The position numbers and the translations under genes are program-made. Shown here in pieces: positions 1 through 11,095 of a stretch of 64,000 nt of DNA; the first letter of the stretch is position 1; every line of letters starts with the position of its first letter. The DNA is from Arion vulgaris. Its lineage: Eukaryota > Mollusca > Gastropoda > Stylommatophora > Arionidae. Below the pieces are notes generated by a model. It ran no database searches, was not told the origin of the DNA, and was given only the letters and a program-made list of their open reading frames with translations. The stretch covers positions 71,727,366-71,791,365 of the forward strand of contig CM036758.1 of assembly GCA_020796225.1 (NCBI GenBank), in the 5' to 3' direction.

Positions 1-330
1 TGGCATACAAGACATTCCGAAGTGATCCCATAGCAGCCGGGTTGATGCCGTTCTCCTCATGATTTCCCTTGTCAGTCCACACATGTTCATTTCCCTTTCA
101 GACGCCATTCTCCATGTTTTCTTTGATCTACCCCTCCTCGTTTCGTTTGCTGTCTGTCTGAGAGATGTCTTTGCCAAAGTGCCTGTTGGTATTTTACATA
201 AATGTCCAAGCCATTCCCATCGACTTCATGTGATCGTTGATGCTAGTGAAGTACAATTAATTTTCTTATTTAGCTTCTCGTTTGGCCTCTTCTCTGGCCA
301 AAATATTAGAAGGATATCATAGGACATTTA
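1..330 (-). mobile_element. LINE-a 3' fragment (decayed RT C-terminus)
   Basis: Read on the minus strand, this gives the C-terminal end of a non-LTR reverse transcriptase in one frame with a single stop. The motifs are IFWPEK, RWEWLGHL and GRSKKTW, in the same order as in the better preserved copy at 12191-13237. It is cut by the window edge. The stop and the poor spacing show it is dead. Confidence 0.8.
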
Positions 331-408
331 TTTGGAAAGGTTTATAATTTATGTATAATGAATGCCCTCATATAGCTTAAATAAATAAGGGAGGGGTAGG
401 GGGAATAA

Positions 409-541
409 GGCGATGGATTGACTTCATTGCACCGGATTTCACCATTGGCCCCGCCCATATCGACAGAAATGACACGTCACATGCAGACAGTGCTGCGCGA
501 AGCACTAGACCAGTAGCTCCAGCAGCTATCCTAGGAATCTC
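409..541 (-). mobile_element. SINE-B, partial
   Basis: Antisense match to the body of SINE-B, including attgacttcattgcaccgg and ctccagcagctatcctagg. The tRNA-like head is missing. A second SINE-B copy follows at once in the same orientation. Confidence 0.75.
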
Positions 542-547
542 GTCAAG

Positions 548-803
548 GGTTTTAAATGGTTTTAAAGCCGAAGGATTGACTTCATTGCACCGGGTTTTAC
601 CCCATGTGGCTCGGTCCCTCTCCGCAGAAATGGCACGTCACCTGCCGAGAGTATTGCACAAAGCACGAACTCCGTAGCTCCAGCAACAATCCTAGGGTCT
701 CTGGAAAAACTGCACTCGTGAACAGAACGGCGAGGGTCCGGATTCTAACCCACGGCCTTCGACTCACAATGCAAAGGGCTTAACCACTCAGCCACAGAGA
801 TCT
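548..803 (-). mobile_element. SINE-B, near full length
   Basis: Antisense SINE-B. The right end is the tRNA-like head: box A-like tggctgagtggttaa and a degenerate box B, read on the minus strand. The left end is the conserved tail ttaaagccgaaggattgac. About ten further copies lie in the window. Confidence 0.85.
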
Positions 804-805
804 CC

Positions 806-917
806 AAAGGAATCTCATTAAAGAAATGACACATGTGACCCGATCCGGTCTCGAACCTGGAACCTTCAAAACGACGGGCAGACAAGCACCATACTCCAAT
901 GCCACAGACAGCCACAT
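806..917 (-). mobile_element. SINE-B-like tRNA head, 3' truncated
   Basis: The minus strand reads tgtctgcccgtcgttttgaa followed by box B-like ggttcgagacc. This closely matches the head of the variant SINE-B copy at 43285. The body is absent. Confidence 0.6.
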
Positions 918-920
918 AAA

Positions 921-1005
921 TGAACAAGTTCAGTACTGATGTTGTATCCACTTTTTTCCTGATGTCTTCATTTCTACACCCGGTCTCTCCTTGTTCCCTG
1001 ATATG
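921..1005 (-). mobile_element. LINE-c fragment
   Basis: Antisense of the RNEDIRKKVGTT region of the LINE-c reverse transcriptase, matching the longer copy at 62575-62935 (tttttcctgatgtcttcatt). Confidence 0.6.
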
Positions 1006-1337
1006 TTGCTCTTAAATCATACCCCATTATGTGAACTGTGATATACGACAATAGATCGACACAAACCATGGATAATACACCTTGTATAGAATGTATATCA
1101 CATATTTTAGGACGGGGAACACAGTTTAGATATACACAGAATGAACATATTCAAATGTTAATGGTCCACAATGTAGGAGAAACAACAAGTCTACAATTTC
1201 TCTATACAGTTCCCGTTCCACATCAATACATTCTGAATGAGTTATTTTATGTTTCACAGCATAACATTTTTATGGATGTGTTTTTATGATGGCATGGAAG
1301 GATTGGGAGGAGATGTTTCAAATGAAATGGAGAGATA
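1006..1337. other. No recognised feature
   Basis: AT-rich sequence with no splice-bounded exon and no known repeat that I can see. The 83-residue frame here has no recognisable motif. Confidence 0.5.
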
Positions 1338-1340
1338 GAA

Positions 1341-1373
<33 letters not shown>
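1338..1373. repeat. (GA)n microsatellite
   Basis: Interrupted GA dinucleotides directly upstream of a SINE-A copy. Confidence 0.9.
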
Positions 1374-1378
1374 TAGAG

Positions 1379-1590
1379 GCCCGTCTGCCCAGCGTGTTCG
1401 TAGCGTGTTGGACTACGAGTGACAAGCTCCCTGTGAGCGCGAGTTAAATTCCGCGGGCTGGCAGAAAAGCCACAGGTTCTCCAGATTTACGGTGTTCGTG
1501 GCACCGAACCGAAGGGTTACGATGTCCACGGCACCGAGCCGAAGAGCTGAATGCTCAAGTGCTTCTGGATCGGTTTAAAAAAAAAAAAAA
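1379..1590 (+). mobile_element. SINE-A, full length
   Basis: The tRNA-like head runs from gcccgtctgcccagcgtgtt. A body with accgaaccgaagggttacga follows, then the end ctggatcgg and a poly-A tail. Nine other copies lie in the window. The poly-A runs directly into a (GATA)n tract of about 750 bp, suggesting the microsatellite grew from or next to the SINE tail. Confidence 0.9.
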
Positions 1591-2340
<750 letters not shown>

Positions 2341-2341
<1 letters not shown>

Positions 2342-2574
2342 AGGTGAGGAGACATGTTCACTAATAAAATATAGGAGATTTAGACAGATAGATAATTTTC
2401 GAGTCAGCAATGGTTCGAAAAATGAGAAGTAGAACTGATAGAGCAATAGATAGATACAGAAGTAGATGTTTGGAAGAAGAAAGTAGGCAGAAAACTAGAA
2501 AGAGAAAAGTAGAGAGAGAGAGAGAGAGAGGTAGGAATATATATTCTCTTCGTGTCCTCTTTCTCCCATGCCTT
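2341..2574. other. No recognised feature; short GA tract
   Basis: Spacer between the GATA tract and LINE-b. It holds a GA dinucleotide run near 2511-2530 and otherwise nothing I can name. Confidence 0.5.
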
Positions 2575-2986
2575 TAAAATCTCGATTTGGGCATATGCCC
2601 TAAACCAACTTATGCCAAGTCTTTCCATCTTTATCTCCTGCAGCTCTTCTGTATATTGTTAATCTCTGCCTCCAAATCTCTTATATGCGTACTTCTAGGC
2701 TACCCTCTCTTTCGCTTTCTTTGTGGGTTCCAGGAAAGGACCCTTCTTGTTATATTCCCTCGGATTTTCTCAAGGTGTGTTCTATCCAGCGCCAGCCAGT
2801 CATTGTTTTACCTCCTGGTTCACTGGAATATGTCTTTTTCTCTCCATAAGCTCCTCATTTGTGATCTTATCATACCATTTGTCGTGTCCCGTTTGAAACA
2901 TAAGGCTTCCACACGAGACGTGTTGCCGTTCTGTGGCCTTTTTACTAATTGTTGCCAACGTCAAGCCACATTATTTCAACTCTCTT
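2575..2986 (-). mobile_element. LINE-b 3' end, decayed
   Basis: The minus strand gives reverse-transcriptase C-terminal motifs across shifted frames: DKITNEEL, RWIEHTLRK, then FLEPTKKAKER and a trailing LQEI. The same lineage appears at 3562-3761 and 10881-11095. It is interrupted at its upstream side by a SINE-A insertion with a clean TSD. Confidence 0.75.
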
Positions 2987-3000
2987 TACATAGTTCATCT

Positions 3001-3206
3001 TTTTTTTTTTTCGATCCAGAAGCACTTGAGCTGAAAGCTCTTCGGCTCGGTGTCATGGACATCGTAACCCTTCGGTTCGGTGTCACGAACACCGTAAATC
3101 TGGGGAACCTGTAGCTTTTCTGCCAGTCCGCGGAGTTGAACCCGCACTTACAGAGGACTAGTCACCCGTAGTCCAACGCGATATGAACACGCTGGGCACG
3201 CGGGCG
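3001..3206 (-). mobile_element. SINE-A inserted in LINE-b, with TSD
   Basis: Complete antisense SINE-A with its poly-A at the left as poly-T. The flanks are a perfect 14-bp TSD, tacatagttcatct, at 2987-3000 and 3207-3220. This fixes both ends and shows the SINE postdates the LINE-b remnant. Confidence 0.95.
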
Positions 3207-3395
3207 TACATAGTTCATCTCTATGTGTTATTTGGATGTTCAGTGCTTCTTTTTTCATCCGATATCCATTGGTGGGCTGTGGGGATTTGGGTGATAGAAG
3301 GTTAGCTGTCTGGATGGAAACGTCCTTTTGTATCTGATCCTCACACTTTCATACAACCAGTTGATTGATTGACCTCGTTATATCCACCCAATGCA

Positions 3396-3855
3396 GCTTC
3401 TTCTTCTTCGAACGTTCCATTTCGACCACTTGTTAACCATTCTATGTGATCCAAGCCTAAGGGCGATTGTACATTGTGCCAGTTATGCGTCTATAAGTAG
3501 GTCAGTCCATCCGATTTCTGTGACGCTGTTTATTTATTAGGATAGCTTCTGTAAGCCCCTTCCTCTCTCTCTCTCTCTCTTTGCTTTTTACCTCGGATTG
3601 GAGCATAGACCCTCAACCAACTCATGCAAAGTCTTCCTATCTCTAGCTATCTTTTGCAGCTCTCTCCAGCTCTCCTTTATATTGTTGATCTCCGCCTCTA
3701 AATCTCGTCTCCATGTATTTCTCGGCCTCCCTTCTTTCGCTGTCCCTGCGGGTTCCAGGCAAAGCCCCTTACTCAGTCGCCTCTTATGACATACCTTGTG
3801 GGTAGCAGTGTTACTATTCTTTGCTCCCATTTCAATCCCCGACAACACACAGGCG
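3396..3855 (-). mobile_element. SINE-C split by a LINE-b fragment
   Basis: SINE-C 3' part (3396-3552) and head (3771-3855) are separated by LINE-b sequence. The outer TSD acccaatgca lies at 3386-3395 and 3856-3865. The inner TSD aagcccctt lies at 3553-3561 and 3762-3770. The order of events is therefore SINE-C insertion, then LINE-b insertion into it. The head half and its flank are duplicated near 10727. Confidence 0.85.
3562..3761 (-). mobile_element. LINE-b 3' fragment inside SINE-C
   Basis: Minus-strand frame with GRPRNTWRRDLEAEI, WRELQKIARDRK and LVEGLCSNPR then stop: the intact C-terminal end of a non-LTR RT, followed by a GA-rich tail. It is 5' truncated to about 200 bp. Together with the SINE head the reading frame stays open, which gives a chimeric ORF with no likely function. 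Confidence 0.9.
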
Positions 3856-3961
3856 ACCCAATGCAACAAAACTATCTCTTGTTTCTCTTACCGTAACACA
3901 ATGCCTTTTTTACATGAATGGCTTGTCAGTCTGTTGTCCAATACCCAACTTAAAGAACTAG

Positions 3962-4181
3962 AATGTTACATCTTGTCTGATTTCTATCCTTCAACCTGTC
4001 TATAGGATGTTACATCTTGTCTGATTTCTATCCTTCAACCTGTCTATAGGATGTTACATCTTGTCTGATTTCTATCCTTCAACCTGTCTATAGGATGTTA
4101 CATCTTGTCTGATTTCTATCCTTCCACCTGTCTATAGGATGTTACATCTTGTATGATTTCTGTCCTTCAACCTGTCTGATA
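3962..4181. repeat. 44-bp tandem repeat, 5 copies
   Basis: Five head-to-tail copies of a unit beginning aggatgttacatcttgtctg. The first four are almost identical and the last is diverged. Confidence 0.95.
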
Positions 4182-4769
4182 TAGGTATCCCTTCCAGGAG
4201 CAAAGCTCATGTCTGTATGGCTTTCAAGATCATGGAGGTACATAAGCTCTCCATCACTACAAAAGTAGGGACCCCTTGGTGATATATATATATATATATA
4301 CGGTACGCTATTTAACTACAAAAAAACCCGGATCTTTAACTAGAAGATCTAAATTACAACCACCTCTGAAGCCTGAGTAAGGATCACCTGAATTGCAAGG
4401 AACACTGATAATAATAAAAACATGCCTTCGCGCAAAAATGAGTCAGAGGTGACATAGTATAAACTCTGACTACGTGTGAGTGCATAACAGGCGCGTAAAA
4501 AATAATACAGAAAAATGAAAAAACCCTCAATTTTTCGATACTTTAACCATAACATATTAGCAATTCATTAGAAAACGTCCGCGTCTAAAGCAACCAAAAA
4601 AAACCCCCAAATAGCGAGTCTCAAGAAATGATTCCTTTCGTTTAGCATGTACATTTACTTCATTATTTTTATTTTGTTAACTTATCTTATCTTATCGTTA
4701 GCTTGTTTAACACATGTCTCTTAAACTCTGGACAATAAATCCACACTTTCTTCTGTCGGAGCAATGTCT
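4182..4769. other. No recognised feature; short TA tract
   Basis: AT-rich, with (TA)n near 4279-4300 and a few cttat repeats near 4680. No exon or repeat family is recognised. Confidence 0.5.
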
Positions 4770-4935
4770 CTTCTTCGATCGTTCTTTTCGGCCATTTTGA
4801 GCATTATTGTTGTGATATATACACAGCCTTTCCAAGAACGAGTTTTTTTTACGTTGTGTCAATTATGCGCCTATGATGACTAGACCAGCACATCCGACTT
4901 CGCCAGCATTTTATTTACTAGGGTAGCTTGCTCTA
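4770..4935 (-). mobile_element. SINE-C/D family, degenerate partial
   Basis: Antisense matches to the shared 3' half: caattatgcgcctatgatga, cacatccgactt and ttatttactagggtagctt. The head is missing and divergence is high. Confidence 0.55.
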
Positions 4936-5065
4936 GGATTGTTCTTTTACGATCATCTTTCACCGTATATTTAGGCTTTATGATATACGCCAAAGAGCTG
5001 TGTAGCCTTTCTGACTATGTTCCAGGAGCAATGTTTCAAGTATAAGGTATGCAAGTATTAACACG

Positions 5066-5270
5066 GCCCGCCTGTCCAGCGTGTTCGTAGCGCGTTGGAC
5101 TACGAGTGACAAGCTCCTGCCTGAGAATGCGGGTTCATTTCCGGGGCTGGCAGAAAAGCCACAGGTTCTCCAGATTTACGGTGTTCGTGGCACCGAACCG
5201 AAGGGTTACGATGTCCATGGCACCGAGCCGAAGAACTGAAAGCTCAAGTGCTTCTGAGCCGGAAAAAAAA
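5066..5270 (+). mobile_element. SINE-A
   Basis: Full head-to-poly-A SINE-A. The poly-A abuts the 3' end of an inverted SINE-B copy directly, so the two look like one insertion into or beside the other. Confidence 0.9.
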
Positions 5271-5512
5271 GCCGAAGGATAGTCTTTATTCCACCGGGTC
5301 CGGGTTGTACCCCCATATGGTTCGGTCCCTTTCCGCAGAAATGGCATGCCACCTGTCTTGAGTACTGCACACATGATCTCCGTAGCTCTTGCAACAATCC
5401 TAGGGGTCTCTGGAAAAAATGCATTCGTGAACATAACGGCGCGGTCCGGATTCGAACCCACGATCTTCGACTCGCAAGGCAAGGGCTTAACCACTTAGCC
5501 ACATGAACCCAC
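5271..5512 (-). mobile_element. SINE-B
   Basis: Antisense full-length SINE-B. The minus-strand head has tggctaagtggttaagccct and box B gggttcgaatcc, a perfect match to the eukaryotic box B consensus core. It is one of the better preserved copies. Confidence 0.9.
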
Positions 5513-5525
5513 AGATAGAATGATG

Positions 5526-5757
5526 TAGTCAAGTGGGTAGACTATTAGCGTAAAGTAGTTATGGCTCCAATGCAGGAGACCCGTGTTCAATTCACGGTAA
5601 GGCCAGAGTATTTTTTCTGTTGTGGCATAAATGAAAAATTATAACATGAACAGCTTCGCGGCGACTGCATTAGCCATGTTGCCATTACATTCATCAGGCT
5701 CACGTCCCACCTGTCCTACGTCGCCCTAAAAAGCAGTACTATAGGCGGTAACCCCAG
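5526..5757 (+). mobile_element. SINE-H
   Basis: A tRNA-like head with box B-like tgttcaattcacggtaagg is followed by a body containing cccacctgtcctacgtcgcc. Two antisense copies lie at 21044 and 56753. Confidence 0.75.
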
Positions 5758-5759
5758 TT

Positions 5760-6066
5760 TTTTTTTAACGGCTCTCAGGTCGATGCAGCCTCAATTGGGT
5801 ATCAGCAAAAGCAGCCAGCGTGATGTTCACCACAACATCCGTCGTGTGACGATGGTCATCCGTCGTGTGACGATGGTCATCCGTCGTGTGACGATGGTCA
5901 TCCGTCGTGTGACGATGGTCATCCGTCGTGTGACGATGGTCATCCGTCGTGTGACGATGGTCATCCGTCGTGTGACGATGGTCATCCGTCGTGTGACGAT
6001 GGTCAATGAATAATATAGGCCTACACCGTATTACCCAATATAATTCGAGGTATGAAAAGTGGTTCC
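5760..6066 (+). mobile_element. SINE-G, 5' truncated, internally expanded
   Basis: It matches the fuller SINE-G at 49397 on both sides of an internal array: cggctctcaggtcgatgcag on the left, and ggcctacaccgtatt with cgaggtatgaaa on the right. In the 49397 copy the middle is single copy (catcacctatcgtgtgccga); here it is multiplied. Confidence 0.8.
5842..6005. repeat. 21-bp tandem repeat within SINE-G, about 8 copies
   Basis: Near-perfect copies of cgtcgtgtgacgatggtcat plus c. Because 21 is a multiple of three, it reads as an IRRVTMV peptide repeat, which is incidental. Confidence 0.95.
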
Positions 6067-6094
6067 TTTACTTATTACTATAACTACGTGGCGT

Positions 6095-6440
6095 TGGTTT
6101 GACAGGGAAGAACACAAGCGGTGCTTGATCACTGAGAAAGAAGGCATATCAGAGGGCTAGCAAATGGATAGAGTTGATATTTTGAACGCCCTCATAGAGT
6201 GTGGCCGCAAAGAAGATTTTCATTTAAACCAATCCACGTCAATTACTAGATTGCATGAGCTGGGTTTGAAGATTGGAATAGGAAGAAAAGAACAGCATAA
6301 CAAGTACGTGAGTAGGTTCATCAATCAAAATAGAACTGGTACGGTCAGTCGCTGGACGCTGTTGGAGATATTGCGAAGGAGATCGGAGCACCTATGGAGA
6401 TGTCCGGAGTGCAATGAAGATATTTCAAACTGAAACTGAA
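6095..6440 (+). mobile_element. Unclassified repeat family L with 89-residue ORF
   Basis: The open frame 6164-6433 ends LLEILRRRSEHLWRCPEC and is followed by a ctgaa-repeat tail. Related, decayed copies occur at 48195-48525 (plus) and 16985-17130 (minus), the last preserving LRRRSEHLWAC. Similarity at protein level suggests a once-coding element. I do not recognise the protein, and its class is unknown. Confidence 0.55.
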
Positions 6441-6582
6441 CTGAAATAGAAGACATGTATCGGAGACGAAGACGCAGATTTCGCAACCTTCCTATCAACT
6501 ACAAAATTAAGTAACAAATACAATATGCAGGTTAAATACAGAAGAATAAGAAGGATCTTTTTGTTCTTCTACTTGTCTCTGC

Positions 6583-6858
6583 TTCTTCTTCTTCTTCTTC
6601 TTCGACGAACGCTTCATATCGAACATTTATTAACCACTCTGTTTGATCTGTATGCGATATGACCCTAAGAATGATTTTACGTTATGCCAGATATTTGCCT
6701 ACAAGTAGGCCACCACATCCGATTTATGTGATGCTTTTTATTTACTAGGGTAGCTTCCTTAGCTCCTACATCAGTCGTCTCTTACGACATGCCTTGTAGG
6801 TCGCAGTGGTACTATATTTTGCTTTCTTTGCGGGTCCCGGCACTACATGGGCGGGCCC
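6583..6858 (-). mobile_element. SINE-C
   Basis: Antisense SINE-C from its (GAA)n-type tail at the left (cttcttcttcttc) to the shared head at the right (cgacatgccttgtaggtcgc). It retains acatccgatttatgtgatgc and tatttactagggtagcttcc. Confidence 0.85.
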
Positions 6859-6871
6859 TTTTTTTCTTCAG

Positions 6872-6985
6872 TCCTGTTTGCATCACAGCTTCAGGATAAG
6901 AAGAGATGTCTAGCATGGACATTTATGTGTGCTTCATAAATAGCTTTTCGTCGCCTCTGTTATCTTTGAGGTACACTTTTGCGTG
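6872..6985 (-). mobile_element. LINE-c fragment
   Basis: Antisense of the LINE-c 3' coding end (catcacagcttcaggataag and cgcctctgttatctttgagg), as at 25395 and 62575. Confidence 0.65.
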
Positions 6986-7334
6986 TATATCAGATGAATA
7001 ATACATTGTCTAGCTTGTTACCAGATGTGAACATATTGTCAGGTTACTGTTTCAATCTGGTATTGTTTCGTAACACTTCCTCCTGCGTGTGGAACTGTTT
7101 GCACATGCAGACTGAGTAAGGTTCAATCCTGCAGCAGCTCACTCATAGTGTACCCGTGTGTGACAACGCAACGAAATGGTTTATGGTCGCGATAAGGCAG
7201 AACAAATAAGCGGTGCATTTCTACAAAGATAAATTGAACTACACGAAAAATGCAGCAGCGTTGGGTTGTATAAGTTGAAATAAAAACAGAATACGTAATT
7301 AAAAACTGAAGGGAGTTTACAGATAAAGGATCAC
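6986..7334. other. No recognised feature
   Basis: Single-copy-looking sequence with no motif, exon or repeat that I can support. Confidence 0.5.
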
Positions 7335-7735
7335 AGAAAGCCCGCCACGTGTGAAATGAAATGCTTGAGGAAGGCAGTGGGAGTCACCAGGAAAGACAGA
7401 CTACGAAATGAGGACATCAGAAGCAGAGTGGGCATAACTTCATGCATCGAATACATCGAAAGACAACAAATGCAGTGGTTTGGACAATTAATGAGAATGA
7501 AATACAACCAACCACCAATAACAGCATACAATAAAAAGAGATCGGGTACTAGAGCTAAGGGAAGACCAAGAAAAAGATGGATATACAATATCAAGACCAC
7601 ACTACATAAACACGGATACAACACAACAAGGGCGACTCATCTAGCCCTAGAACGCAAATTAAAGCTCCCATCCCTACGCTTAACGGCAAGAGTGGACAGC
7701 CAACTACATCTTCCACCTGGGAATAGACAATAGAG
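7335..7735 (+). mobile_element. LINE-c 3' end, well preserved
   Basis: The 125-residue frame 7356-7733 encodes the RT C-terminal tail, with motifs CLRKAVGVTRKDRLRNEDIR, QWFGQLMRM and GRPRKRW. It ends LPPGNRQ then stop. A near-identical copy lies at 20430-20820. The element is strongly 5' truncated: palm and endonuclease are absent. Confidence 0.9.
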
Positions 7736-7739
7736 AATA

Positions 7740-7953
7740 GGATTGACTTCATTGCGTCGGGTCTGTTCCCTCTCAGGATAAATGGCCCGCCTCCTGCTGA
7801 GAGTGTTGCACAAAGCATAATTCCGTAGCTCCTGCAACAATCCTAGGGGTGTCTGGAAAAACGGAACTATTTAACTGAACGGCGCGATCCCGATTCGAGC
7901 CCACAACCTCCAGATTATAAGGCAAAAGCTTAACCACTTAGCCACAGATACCC
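7740..7953 (-). mobile_element. SINE-B
   Basis: Antisense SINE-B lying directly against the LINE-c 3' end. The head reads tggctaagtggttaagctt on the minus strand and box B is gattcgagccc antisense. Confidence 0.85.
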
Positions 7954-8032
7954 TCCTATGCAGGAACAGCTACAACAAAAACCAGAATAAATGTATTGAT
8001 AAAGGCACAAAATAACAACAACATTCATTTAG

Positions 8033-8289
8033 TCGCCCGAGTGGTTACCGGGGCCCAAATTTGGAGTGTAAAGAATATAACCACTGTTACCTGCCACGCA
8101 TGTCGTAAGAGGCGAGTAGGGAGGTTTGGCTGAAATCGGATGCACACATCCTAAATGTGTAGAAGTCTATGCGTTTAGGAGCCTACCAAACCAATGTGCA
8201 ACGTATACACGTTCTTGGCAAAGATCAAACATATCACAAAAAGTGATTAAAATTGGTCGTAAAGAACGAACGCAATGAAGAAGAAGAAG
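8033..8289 (+). mobile_element. SINE-D, full length, with TSD
   Basis: Starts cgcccgagtggttaccgggg, a Leu/Ser-tRNA-like box A region, and ends in (GAA)n. A perfect 10-bp TSD attcatttag lies at 8023-8032 and 8290-8299. It contains the head shared with SINE-C (catgtcgtaagaggcga) and the SINE-D body (ccaatgtgcaacgtatacac). It is the only plus-strand SINE-D here. Confidence 0.95.
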
Positions 8290-8436
8290 ATTCATTTAGT
8301 TTGATTTTGGCATTAGTTGGTAACTTATATATTCATTTCATTCACAATTGAAACAACAACTTCCTGTTTTTCGATAACAATAAATCTGGAAATATCTAAA
8401 ATAATATAAGAATATATTTGTACTTTTGAATATAAG

Positions 8437-8875
8437 TGTTACAGAAGAGTTCTCTGTATATCATGGACAGAGAAGATATTACAGAAGAGTTCTCTGTATA
8501 TCATGGACAGAGAAGATATTACAGAAGAGTTCTCTGTATATCATGGACAGAGAAGAGAACAAATAGTTCTATCCAGAAAGAATTCACAATCAAAGAAAAC
8601 TGGATGATGCTACAAATACGATTGAGACAATTGTAGTATTTTGGACATGTAAAAAGACATGAGGGGCTGGTGAATAATATTATGAAAGGAGTCATCCCGG
8701 CAAAGTGGAGATGAGGAAGACCACGGAGAAGATAGATTCAAAATGTAATTGCTGGTTTGAGAATGACGGCTGCAGATGCGGGCGCGACATTTAGCCTATA
8801 AGATAGAGAAATTCCGAAGGAATGTTAGGGTGGCAAAGTTCTGCTCAAGACTAGCTATTTGATGATGATGACTAT
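8437..8875 (+). mobile_element. LINE-d 3' end with internal triplication
   Basis: Broken frames give ISWTEKRTN, YFGHVKRHEG, GRPRRR and a tail ending in (GAT)n. This is the same lineage as 27400-28126 and 32885-33475. The first 120 bp are three copies of a 40-bp unit (attacagaagagttctctgt) that repeats the SWTEKR coding segment. Confidence 0.8.
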
Positions 8876-9340
8876 ATAAATAAATATCTAAAGTAATAAA
8901 AAAAGCAAATATAATAAAAGTATGGCATTGTCACCCTCGTTAAGCACAAATTAGAAGAAACTCATAGATGAAGTCACCATGACGAGAACGTAAACAATAC
9001 GAGACGCTGCTGAAACTGGTAACATCAATGTTATCTATTCTCTTTGTTTGCTTTTCGTTTGATCTTGTTTTCCAACATCGTGTGAATTTCTTTTTTTTTG
9101 GTTGTTTTGTTTACCAAGGAGGTTATTTTTTGGGCAGTTAGTTTCCACTTTGACAGTACAGATAATCATCTAACATACATTGTAGTGTGCGTGTGAAAGT
9201 GTTAGATATCGCTAAAAGAGTTCCTTACTTTTGTGTTCGAGGTTGAAAAGTGTGGTTTCTCATTGACTTCCAACTTCCCCACGTCGCGAATTACGTTAGG
9301 GGTCATGCCACTTTACTCGATTTATAAACTATTGGATCAA
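8876..9340. other. No recognised feature
   Basis: AT-rich spacer with no repeat family or exon seen. Confidence 0.5.
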
Positions 9341-9344
9341 TTAT

Positions 9345-9853
9345 CCATGATTCACAAGATTTATGACTACCTGCAAGATTTCTGACTGCCTGCAAGATTT
9401 CTGACTGCCTGCAAGATTTCTGACTACCTGCCAGATTTCTGACTACCTGCAAGATTTCTGACTACCTGTCAGATTTCTGACTACCTGCCAGATTTCTGAC
9501 TACCTGCCAGATTTCTGACTACCTGCCAGATTTCTGACTGCCTGCAAGATTTCTGACTACCTGCAAGATTTTTTCTCAGTATGCAAGATTTTTTCTCAGT
9601 ATGCAAGATTTTTTTCTCAGTATGCAAGATTTTTTCTCAGTATGCAAGATTTTTTCTCAGTATGCAAGATTTCTCTCAGTCTGAAGAATATATCGCAAAT
9701 TCTCAGGCTGATTGCGAGATCTTACCCTCTCGCTCTCTCTCTGAGTGCATGATTTCTGGTTAGTTGCAATATCTCTCGATGATTGCAAGATCTCTCTCTC
9801 TCTGATTGCACGATCTCTGGTTGATTGCAATATCTCTCACTGATTGCAAGATC

Positions 9854-9904
<51 letters not shown>

Positions 9905-10145
9905 TCTCTCTCTGATTACACGATTTCTGGGTGATTGCAATATCTCTGGCTGATTGCAAGATATCTCTCTCTCATGCTGATTAAAAAATCTCTTGCTTAT
10001 TGCAAGATTTCTTCTTGATCGCAAGATTTACTTCCGATTGAAATATTTATCATTGCAAGATTATTTCATTATTGCAAGATTTCTCTCTGATTGCAATATG
10101 TTTGCGTTTTTCCAGCTTTGTGCCTGATTGCAAGATTTCTCTCCT
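9345..10145. repeat. Degenerate 18-20-bp minisatellite around gcaagattt
   Basis: Successive blocks share the core gcaagattt but differ in the linker: ctgactacct (9365-9560), tctcagtat (9570-9680), then ctctgatt with CT-rich expansions (9700-10145). It reads as one array that diverged block by block. Confidence 0.85.
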
Positions 10146-10357
10146 CTCTTAAACTGACAGTATTGGGAGATCTGAGAAGTGATCAGCTGATTGCTTAAGT
10201 GGTGGAGGGAGAAACCTTTGAGTGGCATCCCATTATAGCTGGAACCCTGGAAAGAAAAGACAAGTCTGAGATTCGATAGAGATCGATAGCCTGCACCACT
10301 GTGCCGATTTAATAGTGAGCTTGAAAAAAGGGGGTTAGATTGATACAATAACTTTTA
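10146..10357. other. No recognised feature
   Basis: Spacer between the minisatellite and the LINE-b/SINE-C complex. Nothing identifiable. Confidence 0.5.
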
Positions 10358-10725
10358 GTGCTGGAGGGAGCTGCGGGAGATAGGAATACTTGGCCGCCCA
10401 TGTGTTGCCGAGGCCCACAGGAGAAGCAAAGAATAGTAATACTGCTACCTACAAGGCATGTCGTAAGAGGCGACTGAGGTAGGGGCCTAGGAGGCTACCT
10501 AGTAAATAAAAAGCGTCGCGAAAATCGGATGTGCTAGCCTAATTGTAGAGGCATATCTGGCCCAACGTACAATCGCTCTTAGGCTCAGATCACGTACAAA
10601 TCACAAAGTGTTGCTTACAAGTGGTCGATATAGAACGTTCGACAAAGAAGATGAAGGAAGACACAGCATGAGTTGGTTGAGTGCCTATGCTCCAATCTGA
10701 GTTAAAAGGCATGAGAGAGAGACGG
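10358..10725 (+). mobile_element. LINE-b 3' end split by SINE-C
   Basis: The left piece (10358-10389) reads gctggagggagctgcgggag. The right piece (about 10672-10725) reads catgagttggttgagtgcct. These are contiguous in the intact LINE-b copy at 10980-11060, so the SINE-C between them is an insertion. I see no clean TSD. Confidence 0.7.
10390..10668 (+). mobile_element. SINE-C
   Basis: Sense copy: head with gtgttgccgaggccc and catgtcgtaagaggcgactg, middle with ctagtaaataaaaagcgtcg and aaatcggatgtgct, 3' end with gtggtcgatatagaacgttc and a GAA-type tail. Confidence 0.85.
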
Positions 10726-10726
10726 G

Positions 10727-11095
10727 CAAGCCATTCATGTAAAAAAGGCATTGTGTTACGGTAAGAGAAACAAGAGATAGTTTTGTTGCATTGGGTCGCC
10801 TGTGTGTTGTCGGGGATTGAAATGGGAGCAAAGAATAGTAACACTGCTACCCACATTGTATGTCATAAGAGGCGACTGAGGAAGGGGCTTTGCCTGGAAC
10901 CCGCAGGGACAGCGAAAGAAGGGGAGCCGAGAAATACATGGAGATGAGATTTGGAGGCAGAGATCAACAATATAAAGAAGAGCTGGAGGGAGCTGCAGGA
11001 GATAGCTAGAAATAGGAAGGCTTGGCATGAGTTGGTTGAGGGCCTATGCCATAATCCGGGTTAAAAAGGCAAAGAGAAAGAGAGAGAGAGAACAC
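10727..11095 (+). mobile_element. SINE-C head + LINE-b chimera, inverted duplicate of 3562-3927
   Basis: It carries the same SINE-C/LINE-b junction (gaaggggctttgcctgga) and the same flank (gttttgttgcattgggtcgc) as the minus-strand locus ending near 3927. The LINE-b frame reads WRELQEIARN-like and ends in (GA)n, with no SINE-C 3' half. Sharing both junction and flank implies duplication of a segment, not independent insertion. Confidence 0.8.

Noticed and set aside
6164..6433. Host gene exon (89-residue frame)
   Set aside because: Related broken copies at 16985 and 48195 show it belongs to a repeat family.
7356..7733. Host gene for a 125-residue basic protein
   Set aside because: It is the C-terminal tail of a LINE reverse transcriptase with a second near-identical copy at 20430.
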